From Butyricimonas virosa (lineage in GTDB: Bacteria; Bacteroidota; Bacteroidia; Bacteroidales; Marinifilaceae), in assembly GCF_025148635.1 (NCBI RefSeq), contig NZ_CP102269.1, positions 1,240,001 to 1,304,000 on the forward strand: a stretch of 64,000 bases of DNA, read 5' to 3'. Shown piece by piece: positions 8,083-17,719 of this stretch. The notes beneath the pieces were generated by a model. It made no database searches and had not been told where the DNA came from. It saw only the letters and a list, made by a program, of their open reading frames with translations. Numbering within the stretch: position 1 is the first letter of the stretch; every line of letters starts with the position of its first letter. Both the position numbers and the translations under genes were made by a program.

Positions 8083-9558
8083 TTATTTTTTATACTCGAA
8101 ATCAACCACTTTACCACATACATTCTTGTACCGGGCAACCTCCTTCAACGAACCATCCGTACTCATTTCCAACACCACGATAGAACCCGAATTCTTCGCT
8201 CCCGAACCATCACTAACTCCAACCCACATTTGGTTGGTATTCCCAACCTGGTCACATTCGATATAATCAACATTTCCTCCTCCCACTTCATACTCCATCA
8301 ATAAGTTTCCGGTGTCGAAACTGACACAAGCAATCTTGTCGGCGTAACCGTAGTACAAGAAATTCGCCTTCTGAGAAGTCGTGAAAGTACACGCTTCCTT
8401 ACCGCCTGGATAAGACAATTGTTTCTTTTTCTTCGGGGAGAACTGCGGGTTACCATCCTTATCTTTACCCACCTCGAAAGAGAGCATATAATGCTCGCCC
8501 GCATCATCAATCATCACGGCACGTCCGCTACTCATAGAATACTCGTTACCAAACAATCCTCCCCACACCATCTGCATTCCCACGCTATTCGGATTAAATT
8601 CCCCGGTCAGGTCATCCGGCAAAGTAATAATTTCATCATACTGCAAAGGACATTTCATGGAAATAAAACGCTCTTTCCCCTGATCATAAAAATAAGCCCT
8701 GTAATTCACCATGGAGAAAAAGAAATCAAACGGGGCGATCTTTTGGTAGTCACCTTTCACTGCAACCCCGTACCTCGGATAACCGTTTTCTCGATTCTCT
8801 CTCCGGTAAAGGATCCCATTATTGTTCACGTATTCAAAATAAGTAATACTATGTGTTCCGAAAGACTGAGGTTTCACGACCTCCGGTTGGAAATAAAACA
8901 TATCTTTAAAATCCATCACATATGACATATCCAACGGCTTCACCACAACACCACCCCGCTCGTCATCCGTCATGATCACCACCATCTTTTCCGCACCTGC
9001 CAGCATACTGGTTATATAACGAACTCCAGTCGGATTCTTACCGGCAATTTCCCCATTCACTTTCTGATAGGCATCCTCCACGACCGAACCGACAACATTC
9101 ACGAAAGTCACGTTAGCCTCCCCGTTCACGTTACTCAAAGCCATCATTCCCTTTGAATAAGAATTAACCACGGTAATATATGCCGTTTTTTCAGTCGTAT
9201 ATTGTACTCCCGTTTCTTTATCCGTCATCTCGAAAATAAGCGAATATTCCTCCGGTATACTCGTAATCTCCACATCCAAATCCTTCTCGAAAGAGAGAGT
9301 ATCCGATTTCGTAGGATTACCAGAACCATAAGTAATATACATATGCCACAAATAAGTGTAATTCTCCGGGTTAAAATCACCGGTCTTGACAGTAATTTTC
9401 GGCGTAATCTGGAAATGCGTAAATTGTTCGATCGTCGTATCCTTAATATTCTCGATAGTTACATCGTTCAACTCCCTGTATATATCATTCCCCTTATCTT
9501 CCAGACAAGCGTAAAAGACACAGGCAATAAACCCTAACAAACAATATATTTTTTTCAT
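8083..9558 (-). CDS. PKD-like family surface lipoprotein (locus 1)
   Basis: 491-residue lipoprotein with a hydrophobic leader and lipobox Cys18 (FYACLEDKGNDIY). Acidic residues after the Cys are typical of surface-exported Bacteroidota lipoproteins. The start (CLEDKGN) and the beta-rich N-terminal part match the locus 2 protein at 30038-31534, so they are paralogues. I recognise the type as the PKD-like lipoproteins found beside SusD/DUF4843 genes. It occupies the position of SusE/SusF-like substrate-binding lipoproteins, so a binding role is inferred. No catalytic motif is visible. Confidence 0.75.
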   Translation of the reverse strand: MKKIYCLLGFIACVFYACLEDKGNDIYRELNDVTIENIKDTTIEQFTHFQITPKITVKTGDFNPENYTYLWHMYITYGSGNPTKSDTLSFEKDLDVEITSIPEEYSLIFEMTDKETGVQYTTEKTAYITVVNSYSKGMMALSNVNGEANVTFVNVVGSVVEDAYQKVNGEIAGKNPTGVRYITSMLAGAEKMVVIMTDDERGGVVVKPLDMSYVMDFKDMFYFQPEVVKPQSFGTHSITYFEYVNNNGILYRRENRENGYPRYGVAVKGDYQKIAPFDFFFSMVNYRAYFYDQGKERFISMKCPLQYDEIITLPDDLTGEFNPNSVGMQMVWGGLFGNEYSMSSGRAVMIDDAGEHYMLSFEVGKDKDGNPQFSPKKKKQLSYPGGKEACTFTTSQKANFLYYGYADKIACVSFDTGNLLMEYEVGGGNVDYIECDQVGNTNQMWVGVSDGSGAKNSGSIVVLEMSTDGSLKEVARYKNVCGKVVDFEYKK

Positions 9559-9592
9559 TTATACTTTCACATTTACTAAGTTACACAAAAAA

Positions 9593-10303
9593 TTACCAAG
9601 GTTCTATAACAGCGTTATTCTCATCCTTTACCGGATAATTCCTCTCGAAATAATCACTCATATAGGCACCATACACTTGCCACATCGAACGCTGATCGGA
9701 ATACTCGCTCCCTTCTACCGGGAAATCCCGTTTCAATTCAATCATACACAACTCGTGTTTCCGCCTAGAATAAACCCCGAAATCATACTTGATCGTCGAT
9801 TCCCAATAAGTTGGCTTACCCAACATATTAGAAACAAGCAACCGACAACTCAAACGCTCGGTAATACCCAATTCTAGTGCCTCCGAAGGTTTCAAAGCGA
9901 GCCCGATCACCACTTGTTTGTTTTCCAACGCCTTATCTTTATTATAAATGATCACTGGAATATTCACGTACACCGAATCACCCGGCAACACGTATTCCAC
10001 CTTCAATGCCTCGTAATGCAAACCCGCTTCCGCTGTCGTCTTCTCCTCATCCACCACCACGATCACCGGGCGTCCCTCAGGCGTTGCCTCCCCTGCCAGA
10101 TTTACACGAACCCACAAAGTATCCTGATCAACCCCCTTGCCGGCAAAAGAATAAACGATACTATCCAAAGTCTTCGTCCAATAATAACTTTCCGCCTGCA
10201 ACTGGAAATAAACCGCATCTTTCCCCGCGAAAGGATAATTCGCATCATCCTTACAACTTCCGAAAGTAATCAACAACAAGAAAATATAATATAACTTTTT
10301 CAT
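9593..10303 (-). CDS. DUF4843 lipoprotein (locus 1)
   Basis: 236-residue lipoprotein with lipobox Cys17 (TFGSCKDDANY). The beta-sandwich-like body contains EAGLHYEAL and VYVNIPVIIYNKD, pattern features of DUF4843 proteins. It sits between the SusD and PKD-like genes, as does the paralogue in locus 2. The family is known only from SusC/SusD-type loci. A role as accessory surface binding protein is inferred from position. Confidence 0.8.
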   Translation of the reverse strand: MKKLYYIFLLLITFGSCKDDANYPFAGKDAVYFQLQAESYYWTKTLDSIVYSFAGKGVDQDTLWVRVNLAGEATPEGRPVIVVVDEEKTTAEAGLHYEALKVEYVLPGDSVYVNIPVIIYNKDKALENKQVVIGLALKPSEALELGITERLSCRLLVSNMLGKPTYWESTIKYDFGVYSRRKHELCMIELKRDFPVEGSEYSDQRSMWQVYGAYMSDYFERNYPVKDENNAVIEPW

Positions 10304-10312
10304 AACTCCGTT

Positions 10313-11719
10313 TTATTTAATATCACCAAACTCTATTTCATCATCCGGCATCGGAAACACGTAATTACCGGTCATCACAACACCCATTTCAGGTAAAGTA
10401 ACGTAATCAAGTCGTTTATAATAATAAAACAACTGTCCTTCCGCTATAAACTCTTTCCGGTATTCCGCCTCGATTTCCGCAGCCAGATCACAATTTTCCT
10501 CCAACGGATAATTCACGTATCCCCGGTGATCACGTAACGTTTGCAAATACCCTTTGTCCCCCGAAGCCTCCGCAGCGATCAGGTACATTTCCGACAATTT
10601 CAATAAAGGAATTCTGTTCACTCCCCTGTATTTACCGACATACGTTTTAGCCTCCCCGGTCTTCAAGAAAAACATATTCTGGTTCCGCCAATCGATATCC
10701 TCTCCGGGAGTTCCGAACACACTGGCCCGACGAGTATCGGATATATGACACTTCATGGAACTCTCCTCGCCGAAATACACGTCAGACCGCCCCTTTTCCA
10801 TATCATACACGTACAAGGAAGAAATATACTCGTTCTCACTACACAATAATCCCCAGGTCTTAGTTGTCACTAATTGTGATTCCTCCAACAAGGTAAACTT
10901 CTTTGAATCAATAACCTCTTTGGCACACTCCAAAGCGTTCTCCTTATCCCCTTTATACAGGTATACACGAGCCAGTAAAGCCGTCATTCCATAATAATTC
11001 AAACGGGATTTCCGATACAACCAAAAACCGTCACCCTGGATATAATCCTCCGTCTCATAACCTTGCTCCGTGTACGAATCGTGTGCCGGCCCGATCGGAT
11101 CCACCTCCCGGATCAGTTCTCGTGCAGTCTCCACGTCACCGATTACCTTATCGATCACCTCCGCTACTGTCAGTTGAGCAATCGGTTCATTGGTCACTTT
11201 TTCCACGTAAGGGATAGCAGCTTTATCCGCTCCCCTTAAATACGACGGGGCAAATCCCCGCAACAAGTCGAAATGCAAGAATCCCCGCAAAGCCATAGCC
11301 TCCGCTTTCACGGCCTCGTACACGCCACTACTGAAAACATTTTTCCGCTCATCGATATTGGCAAGAATGTGATTACAATTCGCTATCGCATTATAATTTC
11401 CCCGCCAAATAGTGTCGATACATTGCTCAACTTTAGTTGCCTCATAATCATAATTAAGCACATCCGTGTAATCATAAGCTACATCCGTGTACACTTGGCC
11501 TACCATATCCAGAAAGCCCATCGTCTCATTTCCACCATACATTTGCTTTCTTGCCATAACCGTGTATATTCCTGTCAACGCATCCCGGAAGCCAGCTTCC
11601 GACTCGAACAAAACTTCCTGTTTTATCTGCGACTTCGGATCCACATCCAGCCAATCATTGCAACCACCCAACAAAAGAGCACCTACTAACCCAATATATT
11701 TTACTATGCTATATTTCAT
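10313..11719 (-). CDS. SusD/RagB-family nutrient-binding lipoprotein (locus 1)
   Basis: 468-residue SusD-like protein. Lipobox Cys20 (LLGGCNDWLDVDPKSQ) is followed by the usual SusD N-terminus (VLFESEAGFRDALTGIY). A TPR-rich body contains AEAMALRGFLHFDLLR and RLSEMY-type helices (LLKLSEMYLIAAEA). The C-terminal RKEFIAEGQLFYYYKRL motif is diagnostic. It caps the SusC channel on the cell surface and hands substrate to it. It is 27 bp downstream of SusC and surely co-transcribed. The substrate cannot be told from sequence. Confidence 0.95.
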   Translation of the reverse strand: MKYSIVKYIGLVGALLLGGCNDWLDVDPKSQIKQEVLFESEAGFRDALTGIYTVMARKQMYGGNETMGFLDMVGQVYTDVAYDYTDVLNYDYEATKVEQCIDTIWRGNYNAIANCNHILANIDERKNVFSSGVYEAVKAEAMALRGFLHFDLLRGFAPSYLRGADKAAIPYVEKVTNEPIAQLTVAEVIDKVIGDVETARELIREVDPIGPAHDSYTEQGYETEDYIQGDGFWLYRKSRLNYYGMTALLARVYLYKGDKENALECAKEVIDSKKFTLLEESQLVTTKTWGLLCSENEYISSLYVYDMEKGRSDVYFGEESSMKCHISDTRRASVFGTPGEDIDWRNQNMFFLKTGEAKTYVGKYRGVNRIPLLKLSEMYLIAAEASGDKGYLQTLRDHRGYVNYPLEENCDLAAEIEAEYRKEFIAEGQLFYYYKRLDYVTLPEMGVVMTGNYVFPMPDDEIEFGDIK

Positions 11720-11746
11720 AATTCAAACCTATTTATTCGTAAACAA

Positions 11747-14700
11747 CTAAAACCGGGCTTGTAAACCTATACTAAAATTACGGGCGAACGGGTAAGCGAT
11801 ACCCCTTTCCTGCTTCACCGTTGAAACCCGGAATACATCATTCATATAAAACAAGGCTTTCAACCGTTTTAATCCCACTTTCTTCATCCAATTCATATTG
11901 AATTCATACGACACGTTCAAGGTAGACAACTCCAGCCAATTATTATCCTCTACAAACCGAGACGTCGGCTTCGTTACACTCGTCGCATTTGCGGTCGCAC
12001 CACCGATAAGCCGCGTGAACATCACCTTATCCCCCGGTTTTTGCCAACGATCCTCGAATACACGGCGATCGACATTTTTTCGCAGATCCGCATCCTGCAC
12101 CTTATCCACTAACGTCTGGTTATAAACTTGCCCCCCGTAATTGTAACGGAAAATCGCATTCAACTGAAATCCTTTCCAGACTAAATTCGTCCCGAACGTT
12201 CCTTCCAAATCCGAATCCGTGCATCCGCCGATCACGTAATTATCCGTGCTCCAGGTCGTCACGATATCCCCGTTTACAGCCTGGAACAATTCATACCCGG
12301 TAGCGGGGTCTACTCCCAAGGATTGATTCACCCAAATAGAATTCATCGATTTTCCCTCGATATAACGCACTTTAGGACGATTCGATTCCTTTTTCTTAGA
12401 ACCGGACATCGTATCCTCATCCTGATCATCATTATAAGCACGCAAAGCATTCGAAATTTTCATCAATTTATTCTTGTTATGCAAAGCAGTCGCATTCACA
12501 CTCCAATACAATTGTTTCGAAGGATTCTTCAACAACGCCACACGTAAACTCAACTCATACCCGTAATTCTTCACCTCACCCAGATTATCCATATACGAAC
12601 CAAATCCCAAAGAAGGCGGTAACGTCACGGCAGTCAACACATCCTTGGATAACTTCACGTAATAGTTCCCCGTAAAATTTATCCGCTCATCCCACAAATC
12701 AATATCCAACCCATAATTCTGCTGCAACGTGCGCTGCCATCCCAACTTCTCGTTTCCCAAGGCCATCACTTCTGCACCCACCGTGTGATGATAACGCTCA
12801 CCTGTTAAATATTTATACGTCGTCATCGCTTGATAAGGATTGTAATTCTGGCTACCCGTCAAACCGTACGACCCGCGTATCTTCAACCTATTGATAAAAG
12901 TTACATCTTTCAGGAAACTCTCGTTTTGCAAATTCCATCCTAATCCCACAGACCAGAAGGGCGCCCATCGCTTGTCCGAACCGAAACGCGAAGACGCATC
13001 TTCACGAAAAGAAAGGTCCAGCAAATAACGTTCATCATAACTGTAATTCACATTTCCCAAGAAACCCACCAAGCGGGATGTATACTCGTCCCCCGAAGGA
13101 GAACCGGCTTTCTCATACTGCGTTGCAAAACTGATATAATCCAAATTTTCGTTCGGGAATCCTTCCGTCTTCACCGTAAATTCCCTCGTCACGCTCTCCT
13201 GAAGATTCCAACCCAAATTAGCATTAAGCACATGCTTCTCCATCTGGTAGAAATAGGTCATTATCAAGCTGGCATCATAACTATACTTCTCCCCGCGCGC
13301 TCCGACATAAGCTCCCCGACGATCGAAATTATCATCGTCGTAAGTAGCAAAATCCGTATGTTTAGCAGGCTTGAAATTATCCTTGTAAGTATTCTGGTGC
13401 GTAAACGAAAAACTACCCTTCAAACGCAATCCATCCATGATCGTCCAGTCTACCCCGAAATTATTCGTCACATCATTATACTTCTCCTCATCCCTCGTGT
13501 TCAACGTCGTATTATACAATGGATTAAAATATTCCACTCCTAACCCGCCACCACCGATCGGAATATACTTATCCACCTTATAGATATAATTACCGTCATC
13601 ATCCTTATACCGCACGTAAGGATTAAGTCCCGCATAAACGCTAAACGACCCGTAAGGAGAATTCGTCGCCTTCACGTTCGAATAAGTCAAATTATTCCTG
13701 AAAGTCAAGTCTTTGTAAATATACTGCAACTCCATCCCCAGAGCCAAACGACGACGCCCGGACTCTTTCATCACTCCCGGTGTGTTGCTATATCCCAACT
13801 CGATACCGTATCGAATATTTTCGTTACCACCATCCAAACGCAACGAATGCTTATGAGCCACGGCAACGGCATCCAATGGCTTATCCAACCAATACGTATC
13901 ATACCCCTTTTTTATATTCGCCAACTTCTCGCTATACCATTTATTCAACGTAATTTGCTGATTCACCGCCGTAGACGTGTACATTCCCGCCGCCTTCTCG
14001 ATCTCCAACTTCTCCACTGCATTACACACGTTATAATCACTCAAATCGGCAATATAAAACGAGGCATCTACATTATAACTTACCTGCATCTTCCCGTTCG
14101 CCGGGGCATTCGTTGTAATAACCACCACCCCGTTGGAAGCTCTCGAACCATAAATTGCCGTTGCCGCCGCATCCTTCAACAGGGTAATAGAAGCCACCCG
14201 ATAAGGATCCATATCATACACCTTCTCGGCCGTCGTCTCGAACCCGTCAACGATAAATACCGGCGAATTCGGGTTACCCTCGTATTCACTCTCTATACCG
14301 GAAATACTCCCGGCACCCCGGATCTGGAACTCGGGAACCACGTTCGGATTCGAACCTGCTAGATTATTCTCTATTTTCATGAACGAAGGATCGACATTTT
14401 GCAAAGCAGTCAGAATATTTTGATTCCCACCCATTTGTAATTCTTCAGCGGTAATCGTTCTAGCTGCTCCGGTGAAACTTTCTTTCGACTTATTAAAATA
14501 TCCGGTAACAACCACTTCCTCCATCTCTTTCAAATCTTGTTTTAAAATCACCTTCAAATTTTCTTCCCCATTCCATTTTACCTCTTTCGTTATCATCCCC
14601 ACAAAAGAAAAAACAAGAATCGCATTATCCTTTTCAGGAACAAGTATTGTGAAACAGCCATCCACATCTGTACTAACCCCTAACTGAGTATTTTTTAAAC

Positions 14701-15115
14701 GAATCGTAACCCCAGGAAGAGGTACTCCCGTATCATCAACCACACTCCCCTTAATCGTCTTTTTTTTCTCCTCCATAACACGGGAAATCACAATGTGATC
14801 CGCAAGAACTTCATAAGTTAAAGGTTTACCTTTAAAAACAACGTCTAGAATCTCCTTCACGGTTTTACTTGTAAAATCTTGCTTGTTTGTTTTAAATTCC
14901 TGTACATCCTCGTGATTAAACACGAACTTTAAATTTGTTTTCTGCTGGATCAAATCGAATAATTGAACAAAGGACACTTGTTCAAATTTCAGATTGATTC
15001 GTTCCTGCTGGGACCAGACTTTCGCACTTAGCCCAGAGCATGTTAATAGAACGACCAGACACGCCAATTTCATTTTAATCATGATCCGGTTCAATTTTTG
15101 AATGTTTTTTTTCAT
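11747..15115 (-). CDS. SusC/RagA-family TonB-dependent transporter with STN domain (locus 1)
   Basis: Outer-membrane active transporter of about 1122 residues. After the signal peptide comes an STN signalling domain (INLKFEQVSFVQLFDLI to DHIVISR), then a carboxypeptidase-regulatory-like domain (GSVVDDTGVPLPGVTIRL), a plug beginning at EEVVVTGYFNK with DAAATAIYGSRASNGVVVI, and a barrel ending in FARNFSIGLQARF. The STN domain implies transcriptional signalling through the FecR upstream. I chose the ATG at 15115, which gives a good signal peptide. ATGs at 15139 and 15190 are also in frame. Confidence 0.95.
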   Translation of the reverse strand: MKKNIQKLNRIMIKMKLACLVVLLTCSGLSAKVWSQQERINLKFEQVSFVQLFDLIQQKTNLKFVFNHEDVQEFKTNKQDFTSKTVKEILDVVFKGKPLTYEVLADHIVISRVMEEKKKTIKGSVVDDTGVPLPGVTIRLKNTQLGVSTDVDGCFTILVPEKDNAILVFSFVGMITKEVKWNGEENLKVILKQDLKEMEEVVVTGYFNKSKESFTGAARTITAEELQMGGNQNILTALQNVDPSFMKIENNLAGSNPNVVPEFQIRGAGSISGIESEYEGNPNSPVFIVDGFETTAEKVYDMDPYRVASITLLKDAAATAIYGSRASNGVVVITTNAPANGKMQVSYNVDASFYIADLSDYNVCNAVEKLEIEKAAGMYTSTAVNQQITLNKWYSEKLANIKKGYDTYWLDKPLDAVAVAHKHSLRLDGGNENIRYGIELGYSNTPGVMKESGRRRLALGMELQYIYKDLTFRNNLTYSNVKATNSPYGSFSVYAGLNPYVRYKDDDGNYIYKVDKYIPIGGGGLGVEYFNPLYNTTLNTRDEEKYNDVTNNFGVDWTIMDGLRLKGSFSFTHQNTYKDNFKPAKHTDFATYDDDNFDRRGAYVGARGEKYSYDASLIMTYFYQMEKHVLNANLGWNLQESVTREFTVKTEGFPNENLDYISFATQYEKAGSPSGDEYTSRLVGFLGNVNYSYDERYLLDLSFREDASSRFGSDKRWAPFWSVGLGWNLQNESFLKDVTFINRLKIRGSYGLTGSQNYNPYQAMTTYKYLTGERYHHTVGAEVMALGNEKLGWQRTLQQNYGLDIDLWDERINFTGNYYVKLSKDVLTAVTLPPSLGFGSYMDNLGEVKNYGYELSLRVALLKNPSKQLYWSVNATALHNKNKLMKISNALRAYNDDQDEDTMSGSKKKESNRPKVRYIEGKSMNSIWVNQSLGVDPATGYELFQAVNGDIVTTWSTDNYVIGGCTDSDLEGTFGTNLVWKGFQLNAIFRYNYGGQVYNQTLVDKVQDADLRKNVDRRVFEDRWQKPGDKVMFTRLIGGATANATSVTKPTSRFVEDNNWLELSTLNVSYEFNMNWMKKVGLKRLKALFYMNDVFRVSTVKQERGIAYPFARNFSIGLQARF

Positions 15116-15205
15116 AACTTTGTTGCTGTGATTAAACATGATTCCCCGCCAAGGGAATTTTAAATTACCCCCCGGGATATGCGCCAACATATTCCGGCTT
15201 TTTTA

Positions 15206-16345
15206 TTATATTGATTTTTTCTGCACGATCAATATCTTTCCATCCAGTCTCATTTGAATTTTTTTTGTCTTTTCCAATACCTCAATAACTTCTTCAATAG
15301 AAGCATTACGACGGAACCACGCCGTGAAATGATAATTCTTCACTTCCGCATTCTGGTAGTACACATCGAAATCATACCAACGTGCCAATTCATTGATAAT
15401 ATTTTCCAAACAAACCTCTTTGAAATTAAACGCACCTTCCCGCCAACCAATAAAATCCGTTACATCAACTTCTTTTATGATCCACCGCCCGTTGACCAAT
15501 AAGGCCTGTTGACCTGGAACCAGCTTCTGTATTTGTTTTCCCCGTTCCAGTTGTATACTTCCTTCTACCAATGTCGTGACTACACTCTCGTTCGAATAAT
15601 CCCGCACGTTAAACTGCGTTCCCGTTACACAAATATCATAATCGTTTATTCGCACGATAAAAGGTTTTTCCATATTTTTTGCTACCTCGAAATAAGCTTC
15701 ACCCCGTAATTCAACTTGACGTTTATCCCCGGAAAAAGTAACCGGAAAACGGATGTAACTATCCGAATTCAACCAAACCGTTGTTCCATCAGCTAAAACT
15801 AATTTATATTCACCTCCCCGCGGAACCGTAATTGTATTATAGACATCTTCAGTTGAAGTAACATCTTCAACTGGTTTGTATACCAACTCGTTATTTGTTG
15901 AATTAGAAATTTTTGCCCCTTGTTCACTCATACTAGCAACACGCTCGGATAATTCCACCTGTTTACCCGTGGATAATGTTAACACGGCAAGCTTTCCTCC
16001 TGGCTTAACAATCGGCTCAACATAAACAGTTGTTGTTTTTTCCCGCTCCCGAGTAAATAGAAGAATCCCTATACATAAAGGTAATAACAGAATTACCGCA
16101 TATTTTAAAACCTCATATATCCGAGAAATTTTTCTCACGGGACGAACTTTCCTCCAAGCTTTTTCCCGATCAACATGATCTTTCACGGAATAAGCCATTA
16201 TACCCGAATGTATCTTCAATAATTCTTGGAAATACTTTTGATGAGAAGATTCCTTGTACCATTCTTCAAAATAGGCTTTCTCTTCTTCCGATAACTCATC
16301 AGAAGCGAGCTGTTTCATTATTATCTCTTCTAATTCCTTTTCCAT
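15206..16345 (-). CDS. FecR-family anti-sigma factor (locus 1)
   Basis: Inner-membrane anti-sigma regulator of about 379 residues. An N-terminal cytoplasmic segment (LSEEEKAYFEEWYKES) should hold the sigma factor. One membrane span (KYAVILLLPLCIGILLF) is followed by a periplasmic FecR domain (VPRGGEYKLVLADGTTVWLN) and a DUF4974-like tail (LENIINELARWYDFDVYY) that would contact the SusC STN domain. The start is the ATG at 16345; the longer frame would need a TTG. It lies 63 nt after the sigma gene. The operon order sigma, FecR, SusC matches locus 2. Confidence 0.93.
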   Translation of the reverse strand: MEKELEEIIMKQLASDELSEEEKAYFEEWYKESSHQKYFQELLKIHSGIMAYSVKDHVDREKAWRKVRPVRKISRIYEVLKYAVILLLPLCIGILLFTREREKTTTVYVEPIVKPGGKLAVLTLSTGKQVELSERVASMSEQGAKISNSTNNELVYKPVEDVTSTEDVYNTITVPRGGEYKLVLADGTTVWLNSDSYIRFPVTFSGDKRQVELRGEAYFEVAKNMEKPFIVRINDYDICVTGTQFNVRDYSNESVVTTLVEGSIQLERGKQIQKLVPGQQALLVNGRWIIKEVDVTDFIGWREGAFNFKEVCLENIINELARWYDFDVYYQNAEVKNYHFTAWFRRNASIEEVIEVLEKTKKIQMRLDGKILIVQKKSI

Positions 16346-16408
16346 TTTTCCTGTATTATACCCTAAAGACAGGAAAAGAAACAAATCGAGTGGTTCGAAA
16401 ACAACAAA

Positions 16409-16990
16409 TTATTTACAACCTCTATTTTTTCGACGGTAAAAGGCAAAGAAAAGTACTGAAGACGAGATCTCTTTATGCATTTCATCACGCAAAAAAGCGT
16501 ACGCTTTTTTTATATGATCTTTCACCGTATTTAAAGAGATCGCCAAAGCATCTGCAATCTCCGCATAAGATTTAGATTCCAAAACACTCATTTCCAACAC
16601 CCTACGACGTTTTTCTGGCAATTTATCCAACAATTTCCCAATATCTTCAATAAATTGTCCCGAATCTTCATTATTATCTTGCACTTCTTGTAATAAATAA
16701 TATTGTTTGTATTTATCCACTACTTGTTGGTGTTCAAGATAATTTAAACAACGATTTTTTACAGATAATAATAGATACCCTTGTAGATTCTGAATCCCTT
16801 TCAATTCATCCCGCTTTTCCCACAAACGAACAAAGACTTCTTGTACAACATCCTCAGCAACAGCAAAATCATTCGTGTAAAATATTGCCTGTTGCACCAT
16901 TCCAACATACAATAAATCAAACAGGGATTTAAATTCTTTTTCATCCCCATTTATTAAACGATCTTGATTTATTGGAACTTTTAATGTCAT
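16409..16990 (-). CDS. ECF-type RNA polymerase sigma factor (locus 1)
   Basis: 193-residue sigma-70 factor of the Bacteroidota ECF group. Region 2 is visible around AEDVVQEVFVRLWEKRDEL. Region 4 lies around LPEKRRRVLEMSVLESKSYAEIADALAISLNTVKDHI. It should direct transcription of locus 1 when released by the adjacent FecR. The start is the ATG at 16990; a longer frame starts at a GTG at 17032. A long leader with a palindrome precedes it (17122-17147). Confidence 0.93.
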   Translation of the reverse strand: MTLKVPINQDRLINGDEKEFKSLFDLLYVGMVQQAIFYTNDFAVAEDVVQEVFVRLWEKRDELKGIQNLQGYLLLSVKNRCLNYLEHQQVVDKYKQYYLLQEVQDNNEDSGQFIEDIGKLLDKLPEKRRRVLEMSVLESKSYAEIADALAISLNTVKDHIKKAYAFLRDEMHKEISSSVLFFAFYRRKNRGCK

Positions 16991-17121
16991 AAAATGAACG
17001 TTTAATAATAAAAGTCTTTTGAACAATATCACAAATATGAATATTATTCAAAGCAATGATAACTAGATATTTATAAATCACACAATTTTTGTTATACTTG
17101 AACGTCGTTACCTCAATGGGC

Positions 17122-17147
17122 TATCATTAAACGTTCAATTAATGATA
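17122..17147. promoter_or_regulatory. Palindrome at the start of the locus 1 sigma transcript
   Basis: TATCATTAA (17122-17130) and TTAATGATA (17139-17147) form a perfect 9-bp inverted repeat around ACGTTCAA, next to a TATATTTG box at 17148-17155. The 11-mer ATTAAACGTTC (17126-17136) recurs inverted at 16995-17005, just before the sigma start codon. Operator or leader structure are both possible. Confidence 0.45.
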
Positions 17148-17155
17148 CAAATATA
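17148..17155 (-). promoter_or_regulatory. -7 box upstream of the locus 1 sigma gene
   Basis: TATATTTG on the minus strand matches TAnnTTTG. A TTG lies 18 nt further upstream on the same strand (within TTATTGCATG). This would give a leader of about 150 nt before the sigma ATG. Confidence 0.55.
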
Positions 17156-17249
17156 AAACTTTATCCCCGCATGCAATAATAAAATTACCACCTTATTCAG
17201 AATAAAATGGTAATTAACTTATCGTACGTTGCTTTCTATTGCCAAATTA

Positions 17250-17522
17250 TCAACTTCTCCAACGTTTCAACATTGGAAAGAATTTTTGCATCTCAGCACG
17301 AGCCTCTTCTTTCGTGTAAGGATGTTCCATGTCTTTATTGAATTCATCAAGGAATTGCAAACAGTGGTCAATCATCTCGTCCATCGTGCAATTTTCAGTA
17401 AAAGCCCCGTCACGATAGCAATAAGAACAGTATTCTTCATTCTTGGAGCCATCCGCATTACGCCCGAATTGTTCTTCTGATGTTATCGGCATCCCGCAAC
17501 TTTGACAAAATTTATTTTCCAT
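17250..17522 (-). CDS. Small putative zinc-ribbon protein
   Basis: 90-residue soluble protein. Two CxxC pairs, C6/C9 (FCQSCGMPI) and C32/C35 (YCSYCYRDGAF), should bind one zinc ion. The rest is helical (CTMDEMIDHCLQFLDEF, YTKEEARAEMQKFFP). It matches the type annotated as putative zinc-ribbon domain, widespread and of unknown function. It has its own TATATTTG box at 17544-17551, so it appears monocistronic. Confidence 0.85.
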   Translation of the reverse strand: MENKFCQSCGMPITSEEQFGRNADGSKNEEYCSYCYRDGAFTENCTMDEMIDHCLQFLDEFNKDMEHPYTKEEARAEMQKFFPMLKRWRS

Positions 17523-17543
17523 AATCCAAGTTTTATATTATAG

Positions 17544-17551
17544 CAAATATA
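17544..17551 (-). promoter_or_regulatory. -7 box of the zinc-ribbon gene
   Basis: TATATTTG on the minus strand, 21 nt upstream of the ATG at 17522, fits TAnnTTTG. No good -33 element is visible. Confidence 0.5.
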
Positions 17552-17579
17552 CGAAAAACATCGGTACATACGCCATATT

Positions 17580-17610
17580 TTTGTATATCTCAGACAATTT
17601 ATTACATTTG
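17580..17610 (+). promoter_or_regulatory. Promoter of the flippase/glycosyltransferase pair
   Basis: TTTG at 17580-17583, a 19-nt spacer, then TACATTTG at 17603-17610. This is a near-ideal Bacteroidales promoter (TTTG, 19-21 nt, TAnnTTTG). It implies a leader of about 100 nt before the flippase ATG. Confidence 0.7.
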
Positions 17611-17719
17611 TATTTTCATCCTTCAACCATGCAACTTTATTGTGTTTGTATATGAGAAGATATTGTAAAATATTTAAACACTGTAGTTAATAACTGTATA
17701 CATACTTGTGAATTGAACT

